36,185 nucleotides of DNA from JAKAGZ01 sp964412105 (GTDB taxonomy: Bacteria > Bacteroidota > Ignavibacteria > Ignavibacteriales > Ignavibacteriaceae): contig CAYPNM010000033.1 of the NCBI GenBank assembly GCA_964412105.1, positions 1-36,185 of the forward strand, in the 5' to 3' direction. A program made the position numbers and the translations under genes. A model generated the notes under the pieces. The model was not told the DNA's origin. It saw only the letters and a list, made by a program, of their open reading frames with translations, and ran no database searches. This document shows, in pieces, positions 9,142 through 16,192 of the stretch (the first letter of the stretch is position 1; each line of letters starts with the position of its first letter).

Positions 9142-10227
9142 ATGGAAAAAATTAAATATTTAATAAAAGAGAGATCTGAGAAAGTACACATGCCTGAAAA
9201 TCTAGGATTTGGACTTATCTATACAGATCATATTTTTGAAATGGATTATGAGCCTGGCAAAGGCTGGCATAATCCAACGATCAAACCAATAGAAAAATTA
9301 TCTATTCATCCAGCAACAATGTTTATTCATTATGCACAGGCAATTTTTGAAGGATTGAAGGCATTTAAAACCCAGTCCGGAGAGGCTGTAATATTCAGAG
9401 CTGATCGACATATTAACAGACTCAACAGATCTGCAAGACGAATTTGTATTCCTGAAGTCGATCCTCAATTTGTATTGCAGGCTATGAGTGAGCTCGTTTC
9501 TATTGAAAAAGACTGGATACCTACAAGAGAACACGAAGCGCTTTATATAAGGCCGTTTATTTTCGGCAGTGATTTATTTCTGGGGGTTCGTCCTTCAACA
9601 AGGTACAAATTTATAATTCTACTTTCACCAGTAGGGGCATACTATCCTGAAGGATTTAAGCCAGTTAAAATACTCGCACAAGATGATTATGTTCGTGCAG
9701 TAAGAAAAGGAATGGGGGAATGTAAAACACCCGCTAACTATGCAGCCAGCCTTTTAGCCGGACAGAAAGCAAAAGAGCAGGGATTTACCCAAGTGCTTTG
9801 GCTTGATGGAATTGAACAAAAATACATTGAAGAAGTCGGTACAATGAATATCTTCATTCAATTCAAGAAAGAAATTGCAACACCTAAATTAATCGGAACA
9901 GTTCTTCCAGGCATTACTCGTGAGTCTGTTATAAGAATACTGCAAGACCGTGGATATACAGTTAATGAAAGATTAATCAGCATTGATGAAGTAATTAATG
10001 AATACAATAAAGGAAACGTCCTTCGGATATTTGGTACAGGCACTGCTGCAGTCATATCTCCCGTTGGACTTTTATCTTATAAAGGTTTTGAAATGAATTT
10101 TAATTACAGTGATCCGGATGATTTGGCTGTTGAACTTTTTAAAGAAATTACTGCTATGCAAAGAGCACAGATTGAAGATCGATACAACTGGTTAACGTAT
10201 GTCGATAAGAAAGGCGTTGAAGTTTAG
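9142..10227 (+). CDS. ilvE: Branched-chain amino acid aminotransferase (type II)
   Basis: PLP-dependent cytoplasmic enzyme transferring the amino group between glutamate and the 2-keto acids of valine, leucine and isoleucine, the last step of their synthesis. The 361 residues match the longer bacterial/eukaryotic type II BCATs rather than the roughly 310-residue E. coli IlvE. The PLP lysine is predicted as Lys195 in ECKTPANYAASL. The following block QVLWLDGIEQKYIEEVGTMN and the GTGTAA phosphate-binding turn near the C-terminus are typical. It is monocistronic: no same-operon neighbour precedes it, and a strong terminator follows at 10248-10278. The ATG at 9142 lacks a clear ribosome-binding site. 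Confidence 0.95.
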   Translation: MEKIKYLIKERSEKVHMPENLGFGLIYTDHIFEMDYEPGKGWHNPTIKPIEKLSIHPATMFIHYAQAIFEGLKAFKTQSGEAVIFRADRHINRLNRSARRICIPEVDPQFVLQAMSELVSIEKDWIPTREHEALYIRPFIFGSDLFLGVRPSTRYKFIILLSPVGAYYPEGFKPVKILAQDDYVRAVRKGMGECKTPANYAASLLAGQKAKEQGFTQVLWLDGIEQKYIEEVGTMNIFIQFKKEIATPKLIGTVLPGITRESVIRILQDRGYTVNERLISIDEVINEYNKGNVLRIFGTGTAAVISPVGLLSYKGFEMNFNYSDPDDLAVELFKEITAMQRAQIEDRYNWLTYVDKKGVEV

Positions 10228-10247
10228 CTAATCTCTCAAGTACTTCT

Positions 10248-10278
10248 AAAAAAGCACTGATCCTTCAGTGCTTTTTTT
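10248..10278 (+). terminator. Strong intrinsic terminator after ilvE
   Basis: AAAAAAGCACTGA (10248-10260) pairs with TCAGTGCTTTTTT (10265-10277) around a 4-base loop. The GC-containing stem core followed by a seven-T run is a textbook rho-independent terminator 20 bases after the ilvE stop. The A-tract on the left arm could also let it act on the minus strand, but no minus-strand gene ends here. Confidence 0.9.
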
Positions 10279-10361
10279 ATATCCAATCTCAAATCTTATT
10301 ACCCTTTAATTACCAATCAAATCATCACTAAAAAATTTTCATAAAAAACTCAATTTATAAC

Positions 10362-10390
10362 TTGACAAGTGCACATCCGTTTACTATATT
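10362..10390 (+). promoter_or_regulatory. lexA promoter (TTGACA - 17 bp - TATATT)
   Basis: An exact consensus -35 TTGACA (10362-10367) lies 17 bases from TATATT (10385-10390), the optimal sigma70-type arrangement, 24 bp before the lexA start codon. This is the clearest housekeeping-type promoter in the window and would drive lexA and probably the two genes behind it. Transcription would begin near 10397, inside the candidate LexA box. Confidence 0.8.
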
Positions 10391-10392
10391 TC

Positions 10393-10412
10393 TAGTGAAC
10401 ATAAAAGCACTA
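10393..10412. promoter_or_regulatory. Candidate LexA operator (SOS box)
   Basis: TAGTG (10393-10397) and CACTA (10408-10412) form a perfect 5-bp dyad with a 10-base spacer, sitting between the -10 box and the lexA start codon, exactly where an autoregulatory operator would block initiation. It does not match the E. coli (CTG-N10-CAG) or Gram-positive (GAAC-N4-GTTC) boxes. The assignment rests on position and symmetry only. Confidence 0.45.
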
Positions 10413-10414
10413 AA

Positions 10415-11056
10415 ATGAAAAAAGAATTAACTGAAAGACAGCAAGAAATCCTTCTATTTATAGAACAGTACAGAGAATCGAGAGGTTTTCCTCCCACGCT
10501 GAGAGAAATTGGGAAAAAGTTCGCTATTTCATCAACTTTCGGGGTTAAGAGGCATCTGGACGCTCTGGTTAAAAAAGGGTACCTGATTATTGAAAGCAAT
10601 ACCAGCAGAGGAATATCCTCTGTAAGGAACGATGGACACAAGACAGAGTATAATGATATAAATGGTATCTTTGCTAAAATACCGATAGTAGGCCGAGTGG
10701 CAGCTGGTTCGCCAATAACAGCAATTGAAAATATTGAGGGTAATGTTGTTATAGATCCGACATTTATTAAAAAGACAGAAGATAGTTTTGCCTTGCGTGT
10801 AAAAGGTGATAGTATGATAAACTCAGGAATATTTGAGGGTGACCTGGTAATAGTAATACCAAATAAGAATCCAGCAAATGGAGAAATTGTTGTTGCTATG
10901 CTTGATGACGAAGTAACAGTGAAAACTTTTGAAAATAAAAATAACAAAATACGTCTGATCCCGTCTAATGATAATTATGGGCCAATTGAAATTACAGGTA
11001 ACAGAGAATTTTCAATTGTTGGAAAGGTCGTCGGTGTAGTCAGATGGTTAAACTAA
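10415..11056 (+). CDS. lexA: LexA SOS repressor
   Basis: Transcriptional repressor of the DNA-damage response that cleaves itself when bound to RecA filaments. Residues 1-70 form the winged-helix DNA-binding domain (ERQQEILLFIEQY, then GFPPTLREIG). The predicted self-cleavage bond is Ala97-Gly98 in RVAAGSP. The catalytic dyad of the S24 peptidase domain is Ser133 (GDSMINSGI) and Lys170 (EVTVKTFE). At 213 aa it is slightly longer than E. coli LexA (202). The start ATG has no strong ribosome-binding site, but the promoter and the SOS-box-like dyad immediately upstream fix the gene start. Two small genes follow closely on the same strand, probably in the same transcript and hence damage-inducible. 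Confidence 0.96.
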   Translation: MKKELTERQQEILLFIEQYRESRGFPPTLREIGKKFAISSTFGVKRHLDALVKKGYLIIESNTSRGISSVRNDGHKTEYNDINGIFAKIPIVGRVAAGSPITAIENIEGNVVIDPTFIKKTEDSFALRVKGDSMINSGIFEGDLVIVIPNKNPANGEIVVAMLDDEVTVKTFENKNNKIRLIPSNDNYGPIEITGNREFSIVGKVVGVVRWLN

Positions 11057-11069
11057 TAGCGGAGTAATT

Positions 11070-11318
11070 ATGAAATCGGAAATTTTTTCTTCTGCAATCA
11101 ACAACCGGAATGAAGTCAGATTCCTTTATCTTATGGATGAAATATTTTTGCACCCTTATTACATAAGCAGAGAAAAAAATGGTAAAAAAGTTATCTATGG
11201 AAGGATGTCGAACTCGTCTTCAATCAAAAGATTTGAACTAGGAAGAATTGCTAATCTAAAAGTTTTTGATAATGTAAAATTTTGCCCGATTATTCCATTA
11301 ATGCCAAAGGCAAGCTAA
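11070..11318 (+). CDS. Small WYL-like domain protein in the lexA operon
   Basis: An 82-residue protein starting 13 bases after the lexA stop, with the ribosome-binding site GGAG six bases before the ATG, so co-transcription is likely. The pattern of HPYYIS, then KKVIYGRMS, then SIKRFELGRIANLKV resembles the beta-strand core of WYL-type domains (conserved proline after the first strands, a strand pair, then an F-L-RI motif). WYL domains bind single-stranded DNA or nucleotide ligands in phage-defence and DNA-repair regulators. Here the domain would stand alone, without the usual HTH. The resemblance is a pattern judgement, not a confirmed match. If correct, it would be a damage-inducible ligand or ssDNA sensor. 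No signal or membrane segment is present. Confidence 0.6.
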   Translation: MKSEIFSSAINNRNEVRFLYLMDEIFLHPYYISREKNGKKVIYGRMSNSSSIKRFELGRIANLKVFDNVKFCPIIPLMPKAS

Positions 11319-11337
11319 GATAATGGTGGAGGTAGTT

Positions 11338-11769
11338 ATGACTGATATAAATAAACAAAGATGTGTTGATTTGTTGGTGGAAAAATTCTGGAAGCAAGGT
11401 TATCTAACAGTTAGCCGTAAATACGGAACTTATTTACCTGAGCCCTCAAAAGTTGGAAATTTTGAAGTGGATATTATTGCGCGTTACAAAAAAAATTACG
11501 CAATCGGAATTACTTTAACAGAAACAGATCTGAAAGATCCAAAGATGCTGGAAAAGCTGAATTACCTGGCAACGAGACAGACAAAATTCACAAACAAGAG
11601 GGTTCTTTTGTTTGTCGGTGTGCCGAACGATCTTTTCAAATTAGCCAAAGAATTAATTGATTTTCTTGATGATGCCGCGAGAAAAAATATACGGCTCTTT
11701 CCAATAGTTGAAAAATTTCTGCCTTCAAGTCGAAAAAATATAAAGGAAGAGGCCACACTTTTCTCATAA
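11338..11769 (+). CDS. Putative restriction-endonuclease-fold small protein in the lexA operon
   Basis: A protein of about 143 residues. I chose ATG 11338 because GGAGG (11329-11333) sits at ideal distance; the upstream ATG 11323 would include that sequence in the coding region. After an N-terminal helix (NKQRCVDLLVEKFWKQGY) come GNFEVDIIARY and NYAIGITLTETDL. The EVD strand followed by a second strand ending in an acidic segment resembles a PD-(D/E)XK nuclease core, although the usual ExK lysine is not obvious (ITLTE). It could be an inactive or divergent nuclease-fold protein. It lies behind lexA and the WYL-like gene, suggesting a DNA-repair or damage-response role. Confidence is high that it is a gene and low on function. 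Confidence 0.55.
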   Translation: MTDINKQRCVDLLVEKFWKQGYLTVSRKYGTYLPEPSKVGNFEVDIIARYKKNYAIGITLTETDLKDPKMLEKLNYLATRQTKFTNKRVLLFVGVPNDLFKLAKELIDFLDDAARKNIRLFPIVEKFLPSSRKNIKEEATLFS

Positions 11770-11783
11770 ACTTTCTTATCGCC

Positions 11784-11811
11784 GTAGGGGCACGATTTAC
11801 TGCGCCCCTAC
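11784..11811. repeat. GC-rich hairpin GTAGGGGC...GCCCCTAC between lexA operon and tdh
   Basis: GTAGGGGC (11784-11791) and GCCCCTAC (11804-11811) are perfect inverted arms around a 12-base loop. It is one of the most GC-rich spots in this AT-rich window and lies 15 bases after a stop codon. There is no T-tract, so it may be a REP-like dispersed palindrome or a hairpin that protects 3' ends rather than a classic terminator. Confidence 0.55.
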
Positions 11812-11925
11812 AGTTGCATTTGCCCTTTCACAGCCTTATCTCTAACTTTAAAGACACAAATTTGTTCAGTTCTTAAAAAACCATAAAATTATAGATTTAA
11901 TCGCCTCTCGTCGAAGGAATTGAAA

Positions 11926-12969
11926 ATGAATAAAACAATGAAAGCGCTTATAAAAAAATCATCTGAACCTGGAATCTGGCTGGACGAAGTTGCGATTCCT
12001 GAAATCGGCATAAATGATGTACTTATTAGAATTCACAAAACTTCAATCTGTGGTACGGACATCCATATTTACAACTGGGATGAATGGGCAAAAAAAACAA
12101 TCCCTGTGCCGATGGTTACGGGTCACGAGTACGTCGGAACAGTGGAAAAAATTGGAAGTAATGTCCAAGATGTAAAAATAGGAGAGCTGGTCAGCGGTGA
12201 AGGTCACATTGTCTGCGGGCATTGCAGGAATTGTATCTCAGGAAGATATCACCTCTGCCCGAATACAAAAGGAGTCGGAGTAAACCGGCCAGGCTGTTTT
12301 GCTGAATATCTTTCAATTCCTGTTTCAAATTTGTGGCATTGCGATCCTAATATTCCAAAAGATGTTTTTGCAATCTTTGATCCTTTTGGAAATGCAACTC
12401 ACACTGCACTCTCATTTGATGTACTCGGCGAAGACGTTCTGATTACAGGAGCCGGACCAATTGGAATAATGGCGGCAATGATTGTTAAACATTCCGGAGC
12501 AAGAAATGTAGTAATCACAGATATAAATCCGGACAGATTGGAGCTTGCCAAACGAATGGGAATTCAAAGACCAGTAGATGCAAGAAAGGAAAATTTACAC
12601 GATGTGATGAATGAATTGGGAATGAAAGAAGGTTTCGATGTAGGTCTTGAAATGTCAGGAAGTTCGAAGGCACTTAATGATATGATAGCTGTCATGTTTC
12701 ACGGTGGCAGCATTGCATTGCTCGGAATACTTCCTGCCAGCGCTGCTGTGAACTGGGAAAAAGTCGTATTTAATGGTTTGACAATTCGCGGAATTTACGG
12801 CAGGAAAATGTTTGAGACGTGGTACAAAATGACATCTATGATACAATCAGGTCTTGATATTTCTAAGATTATAACTCACAGATTTCCTTATAAAGATTAT
12901 AAAGAAGCTTTTGAATTGATGAAATCAGGAAAAACCGGAAAAGTAATTCTCAACTGGATTAAAGATTAA
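11926..12969 (+). CDS. tdh: L-threonine 3-dehydrogenase
   Basis: Zinc-dependent medium-chain dehydrogenase oxidising L-threonine with NAD+ to 2-amino-3-ketobutyrate. Catalytic zinc ligands are predicted as Cys42 (TSICGTDIHIYNWDEW, a Tdh signature) and His67-Glu68 (GHEYVG). Structural zinc cysteines are Cys97, Cys100, Cys103 and Cys111 with canonical spacing. The Rossmann motif GAGPIG follows. The ATG at 11926 is preferred because AAGGA (11914-11918) is seven bases upstream; a TTG at 11920 would add two residues. Its length of 347-349 aa is close to E. coli Tdh (341). It is followed by kbl, which uses its unstable product, so the pair forms the threonine-to-glycine pathway. Confidence 0.95.
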   Translation: MNKTMKALIKKSSEPGIWLDEVAIPEIGINDVLIRIHKTSICGTDIHIYNWDEWAKKTIPVPMVTGHEYVGTVEKIGSNVQDVKIGELVSGEGHIVCGHCRNCISGRYHLCPNTKGVGVNRPGCFAEYLSIPVSNLWHCDPNIPKDVFAIFDPFGNATHTALSFDVLGEDVLITGAGPIGIMAAMIVKHSGARNVVITDINPDRLELAKRMGIQRPVDARKENLHDVMNELGMKEGFDVGLEMSGSSKALNDMIAVMFHGGSIALLGILPASAAVNWEKVVFNGLTIRGIYGRKMFETWYKMTSMIQSGLDISKIITHRFPYKDYKEAFELMKSGKTGKVILNWIKD

Positions 12970-13032
12970 AAATCCTTAAAAAAACGGCTAAATTCCTGTT
13001 TATCTGCGCTCTATTTTCCCAGGAGAACACAA

Positions 13033-13053
13033 ATGAAAAATCTAAAATTATGA
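13033..13053 (+). other. Six-codon upstream ORF in frame with kbl
   Basis: An ATG at 13033 with the strong ribosome-binding site AGGAG (13021-13025) encodes MKNLKL and stops at TGA 13051-13053, ten bases before the kbl ATG and in the same reading frame. It may be a leader that feeds ribosomes to kbl by reinitiation, or a former kbl start cut off by a nonsense change. The kbl protein is complete without it. Confidence 0.45.
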
Positions 13054-13062
13054 GGTTCAAAA

Positions 13063-14250
13063 ATGACTGACACCGCAAAAAAACACTACACTGACATACT
13101 CCAAAGCATTGAAGATGAAGGATTATTAAAAAAGGAAAGAATTATTGTAAGCCCACAGAGAGCAAATATTGAAGTTAAAGGTGGACAGAAAGTTCTGAAT
13201 ATGTGTGCAAATAATTATCTCGGCCTGGCAAATAATCCTGAAATAATAAAGGCCGCAAAAGATAGTTTTGATAAATGGGGATATGGGTTATCCTCTGTTC
13301 GGTTCATTTGCGGAACTCAGGATATACATAAACAACTGGAACGCAAGATCTCTGAATTTCTGGAGACTGAAGATACTATTCTCTATACTTCCTGCTTTGA
13401 TGCAAACGGCGGACTGTTTGAAACAATTTTGTCTGAAGAAGATGCAATAATAAGCGATGAGCTAAACCATGCAAGCATTATTGATGGGGTTCGCCTTTGC
13501 AAGGCAAAGAGATTCCGCTATAAAAACAATAATATGGAAGATCTTGAAATTCAGTTAAAAGAAGCAAAAGCTGTTTCAAAAAATATGCTTATCGCTACAG
13601 ATGGGGTATTTTCCATGGACGGTTTCGTTGCAAACCTCAAGGGAATTTGTGATCTGGCTGATAAATATGGCGCGATAGTAATGGTTGATGACTCACATGC
13701 AGTTGGATTCATGGGCAAACACGGTAAAGGGACTCCGGAATATTGTAATGTGATGGGAAGAGTTGACATTATTACCGGTACTTTGGGAAAGGCGCTCGGC
13801 GGCGCCAGCGGCGGATACACGACCGGAAGAAAGGAAATAATAGAAATGCTTAGACAAAGATCCCGACCCTATCTTTTTTCCAATACAGTCGCTCCCTCGA
13901 TAGTTGCTGCTTCATTGAAAGTCCTCGAAATGTTATCATCTACCACTAATTTGAGAGACAAGCTTGAAGAAAATACAAAATATTTCCGAGAGGGAATTAA
14001 AAAGGCAGGACTTGAAATTAAAGATGGCGTACATCCAATCGTCCCTATTATGTTAGGTGACGCCGTACTGGCTCAACAAATGGCCGCGCGATTATTAGAG
14101 AAAGGCATATATGTAATTGGATTTTTCTACCCTGTAGTACCTAAAGGTACAGCAAGAATAAGAGTTCAGATTTCTGCTGCTCATTCGAAAGAAGATCTTG
14201 ACTTTGCAATTGAGAAATTCAATGAGGTTTACAAAGAATTTAGGAAATAA
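13063..14250 (+). CDS. kbl: Glycine C-acetyltransferase (2-amino-3-ketobutyrate CoA ligase)
   Basis: PLP-dependent alpha-oxoamine synthase that cleaves 2-amino-3-ketobutyrate with CoA to glycine and acetyl-CoA. The PLP lysine is predicted as Lys243 in TGTLGKALGG, matching Lys244 of E. coli Kbl. Other family blocks are CANNYLGLANNP, the DELNHASIIDGVRL histidine segment and MVDDSHAVGF. The length of 395 aa is normal (E. coli 398). It lies 93 bp downstream of tdh on the same strand with no terminator between, so the two are probably co-transcribed. The start ATG 13063 has only a weak TGAGGT site, whereas the in-frame micro-ORF just upstream has a strong one, suggesting coupled translation. It converges on the archaemetzincin gene with a 41-bp gap. 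Confidence 0.95.
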   Translation: MTDTAKKHYTDILQSIEDEGLLKKERIIVSPQRANIEVKGGQKVLNMCANNYLGLANNPEIIKAAKDSFDKWGYGLSSVRFICGTQDIHKQLERKISEFLETEDTILYTSCFDANGGLFETILSEEDAIISDELNHASIIDGVRLCKAKRFRYKNNNMEDLEIQLKEAKAVSKNMLIATDGVFSMDGFVANLKGICDLADKYGAIVMVDDSHAVGFMGKHGKGTPEYCNVMGRVDIITGTLGKALGGASGGYTTGRKEIIEMLRQRSRPYLFSNTVAPSIVAASLKVLEMLSSTTNLRDKLEENTKYFREGIKKAGLEIKDGVHPIVPIMLGDAVLAQQMAARLLEKGIYVIGFFYPVVPKGTARIRVQISAAHSKEDLDFAIEKFNEVYKEFRK

Positions 14251-14291
14251 ATACTCACAATCTCCAAAAAGTTTTGTAACCTTGAAAGATC

Positions 14292-14822
14292 TTAGTCTGT
14301 CTTAAAAGGAATAGCCTTGCTGCATCTCTTGCAATAATATTTTCCTTTTATATCAACTTCTTCTATTGCGGGAGACGAATGCATAACGCAATCCCAATCG
14401 TCACAGTGTTTCAATCCAAAGTTATGACCAAGTTCATGAAAAACTTCTTTTAATGTCCTTTCAATTAAAAGAGTATCATTGGACATACCTGAATAAAATT
14501 CTTCATGCAAACGGCAGGCTGAAACAATTGAATGCTTTCCTCCAAGCTGAGCTTCGCCAAAAATGTATGTTAGAGCTGGTACAAACAAATCCAGGCTAGT
14601 GAGCACTAAAACTTTTCCATTAAGTTGAAATGTTAAATCTATAGTATTTGCAATTATTTGTGTTGAATAATATTGCGATCTGTCAAGGGAATGAGCATTT
14701 TCGACCGGTATTTCAAGGCTATAAACTAATATTTTAGATGTGAACTTTTCGGACAATTCATAAACTACGTGGTCAAGCAATGATTTATTTTTTAGTTCAA
14801 GAGGAATAATATAAATGTTCAT
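14292..14822 (-). CDS. amzA: Archaemetzincin-family zinc protease
   Basis: Predicted zinc metalloprotease of the archaemetzincin (M54) family, cytoplasmic since no signal peptide is seen. The active-site helix HELGHNFGLKHC has zinc ligands His129, His133 and His139 with catalytic Glu130. It is followed by Cys140, Cys145, Met147 (the Met-turn, VMH) and a C-terminal CKRC pair (Cys164, Cys167), which together give the extended archaemetzincin signature with its second, structural zinc site. The length of 176 aa is typical. It is the last gene of module 1 and its ATG overlaps the stop of the NtrC-type regulator (ATGA), implying translational coupling. Substrates of this family are unknown. A role in turning over a component of the neighbouring signalling or electron-transfer system is only an inference from coupling. 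Confidence 0.9.
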   Translation of the reverse strand: MNIYIIPLELKNKSLLDHVVYELSEKFTSKILVYSLEIPVENAHSLDRSQYYSTQIIANTIDLTFQLNGKVLVLTSLDLFVPALTYIFGEAQLGGKHSIVSACRLHEEFYSGMSNDTLLIERTLKEVFHELGHNFGLKHCDDWDCVMHSSPAIEEVDIKGKYYCKRCSKAIPFKTD

Positions 14823-16177
14823 ACTTCAATGCTGTCACGTAATCCATATTTATTGATTTTATTATATAATGTTACTCTATCTATTCGTAGCTGAGCAGCA
14901 CTTCTTGAAATGTTCCAGTCATTTTCATTTAAAATTTGAAGTATATATTTTTTTTCAACTGCTGCAAGGCTTTTGTCTCCGGTATTAGTATCTATATGAT
15001 TAGATGCTATATGAAAGGGGAGATTCTCAACTTTTAAGGTATCGGTTTTTCCTATAACAACGGCTCTTTCAATCGCATTTTCAAGTTCACGGACATTTCC
15101 CGGCCAATCATATTTTACTAGAAAATCTATTGTTTCACCATCAATTTTCTTTATTGGTTTATTCATCGATGTACTAAATTTATTAAGAAAAAAATAAGCA
15201 AGTATAGGAATATCTTCCCTTCTTTCTCTAAGCGGAGGAATATGGATAGTAAAAACATTCAGTCTGTAATAAAGATCCTCTCTGAATTCCCCTTCTTTTA
15301 CCAAGTTTTCTAGAGATTGATTGGTGGCTGCAATTAATCTGAAATCACTTTTAATATTTTGATTTCCACCAACCCTGTTGAATTGCTTCGATTCAATGGC
15401 ACGTAAAATTTCTACCTGCATCTTTGTGGATATGGTAGCTACTTCATCCAAGAACAAGGTTCCACCGTCAGCCATTTCAAATTTGCCTTTTCTCTTAAAC
15501 TGTGCACCAGTGAATGCCCCTTTTTCGTGTCCAAATAACTCACTTTCTAAAAGAGTTTCTGCCAATGCTCCGCAGTTCACAGGGATAATTGGGAAATATT
15601 TTCTCTTACTATTAATATGTATTGCTTTTGCTACAAGTTCTTTCCCGGTTCCACTTTCCCCTCTTATCATAACAGTAGTATCGGTGGGAGCTACAGTAGT
15701 AATTAACTCATATATTTTTTTCATCTGCAGGCTCTCACCTATAAGATTATCAGGTCTTATAATTTCCTCAATGCTTTCCTTAAGAATTTTATTTTCCTGT
15801 TTAAGTGATTTTTGTTCAAGAGCCTTTTTCACAAGATGAGCAAGTTCATCCGGATCAACAGGCTTTGTAACATAATCATATGCCCCTTGTTTTAAAGCGG
15901 TGATCGCCGTTGGCACTGACGCAAAGGCAGTAATTAAAATAACAAGTGAATCTTTATCGATCGATTTAATTTTGGTTAAAAGGTCTATACCACTCATTCC
16001 CGGCATTTTCATGTCCAGTAACAACAAATCATATTTCCCTTTTTCATATTTCTTAAGAGCCGATTCACCATCTTCCGCCGTATCCACATTATATCCTTCT
16101 TCTTCAAACCAGTGAAACAGTGAATCTCTTACTATTTTTTCGTCATCAACAATTAAGATATTATATTGTTCTTTCAT
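14819..16177 (-). CDS. NtrC-family sigma54-dependent response regulator
   Basis: DNA-binding activator that uses ATP to open sigma54 promoters when phosphorylated. Receiver domain at residues 5-120 with phospho-acceptor Asp55 (LLLLDMKMPGMSG) and conserved lysine in TKP. The AAA+ domain (about 140-375) has Walker A GESGTGKE near residue 170, the sigma54-contact loop GAFTGA near 216-221, and the Walker B segment GGTLFLDEV. A C-terminal Fis-type helix-turn-helix (NISRSAAQLRIDRVTLYNKI) completes it. The start ATG has an AGAGAGG ribosome-binding site and follows the diheme kinase by 15 bases, so that kinase is the natural partner. A near-consensus sigma54 promoter at 21325-21340 reads into this same operon, suggesting autoregulation of module 1. 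Confidence 0.95.
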   Translation of the reverse strand: MKEQYNILIVDDEKIVRDSLFHWFEEEGYNVDTAEDGESALKKYEKGKYDLLLLDMKMPGMSGIDLLTKIKSIDKDSLVILITAFASVPTAITALKQGAYDYVTKPVDPDELAHLVKKALEQKSLKQENKILKESIEEIIRPDNLIGESLQMKKIYELITTVAPTDTTVMIRGESGTGKELVAKAIHINSKRKYFPIIPVNCGALAETLLESELFGHEKGAFTGAQFKRKGKFEMADGGTLFLDEVATISTKMQVEILRAIESKQFNRVGGNQNIKSDFRLIAATNQSLENLVKEGEFREDLYYRLNVFTIHIPPLRERREDIPILAYFFLNKFSTSMNKPIKKIDGETIDFLVKYDWPGNVRELENAIERAVVIGKTDTLKVENLPFHIASNHIDTNTGDKSLAAVEKKYILQILNENDWNISRSAAQLRIDRVTLYNKINKYGLRDSIEV

Positions 16178-16192
16178 TTTTACCTCTCTGGT

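Noticed and set aside
10248..10412. Similarity of the ilvE terminator stem (GCACTGA/TCAGTGC) to the lexA dyad (TAGTG/CACTA)
   Set aside because: Only CACT/AGTG is shared; the terminator explanation is complete on its own.
10384..10947. Long minus-strand ORF opposite lexA (187 codons)
   Set aside because: It is antisense to a clear LexA coding sequence, its product is low-complexity hydrophobic/serine-rich, and it has no ribosome-binding site.
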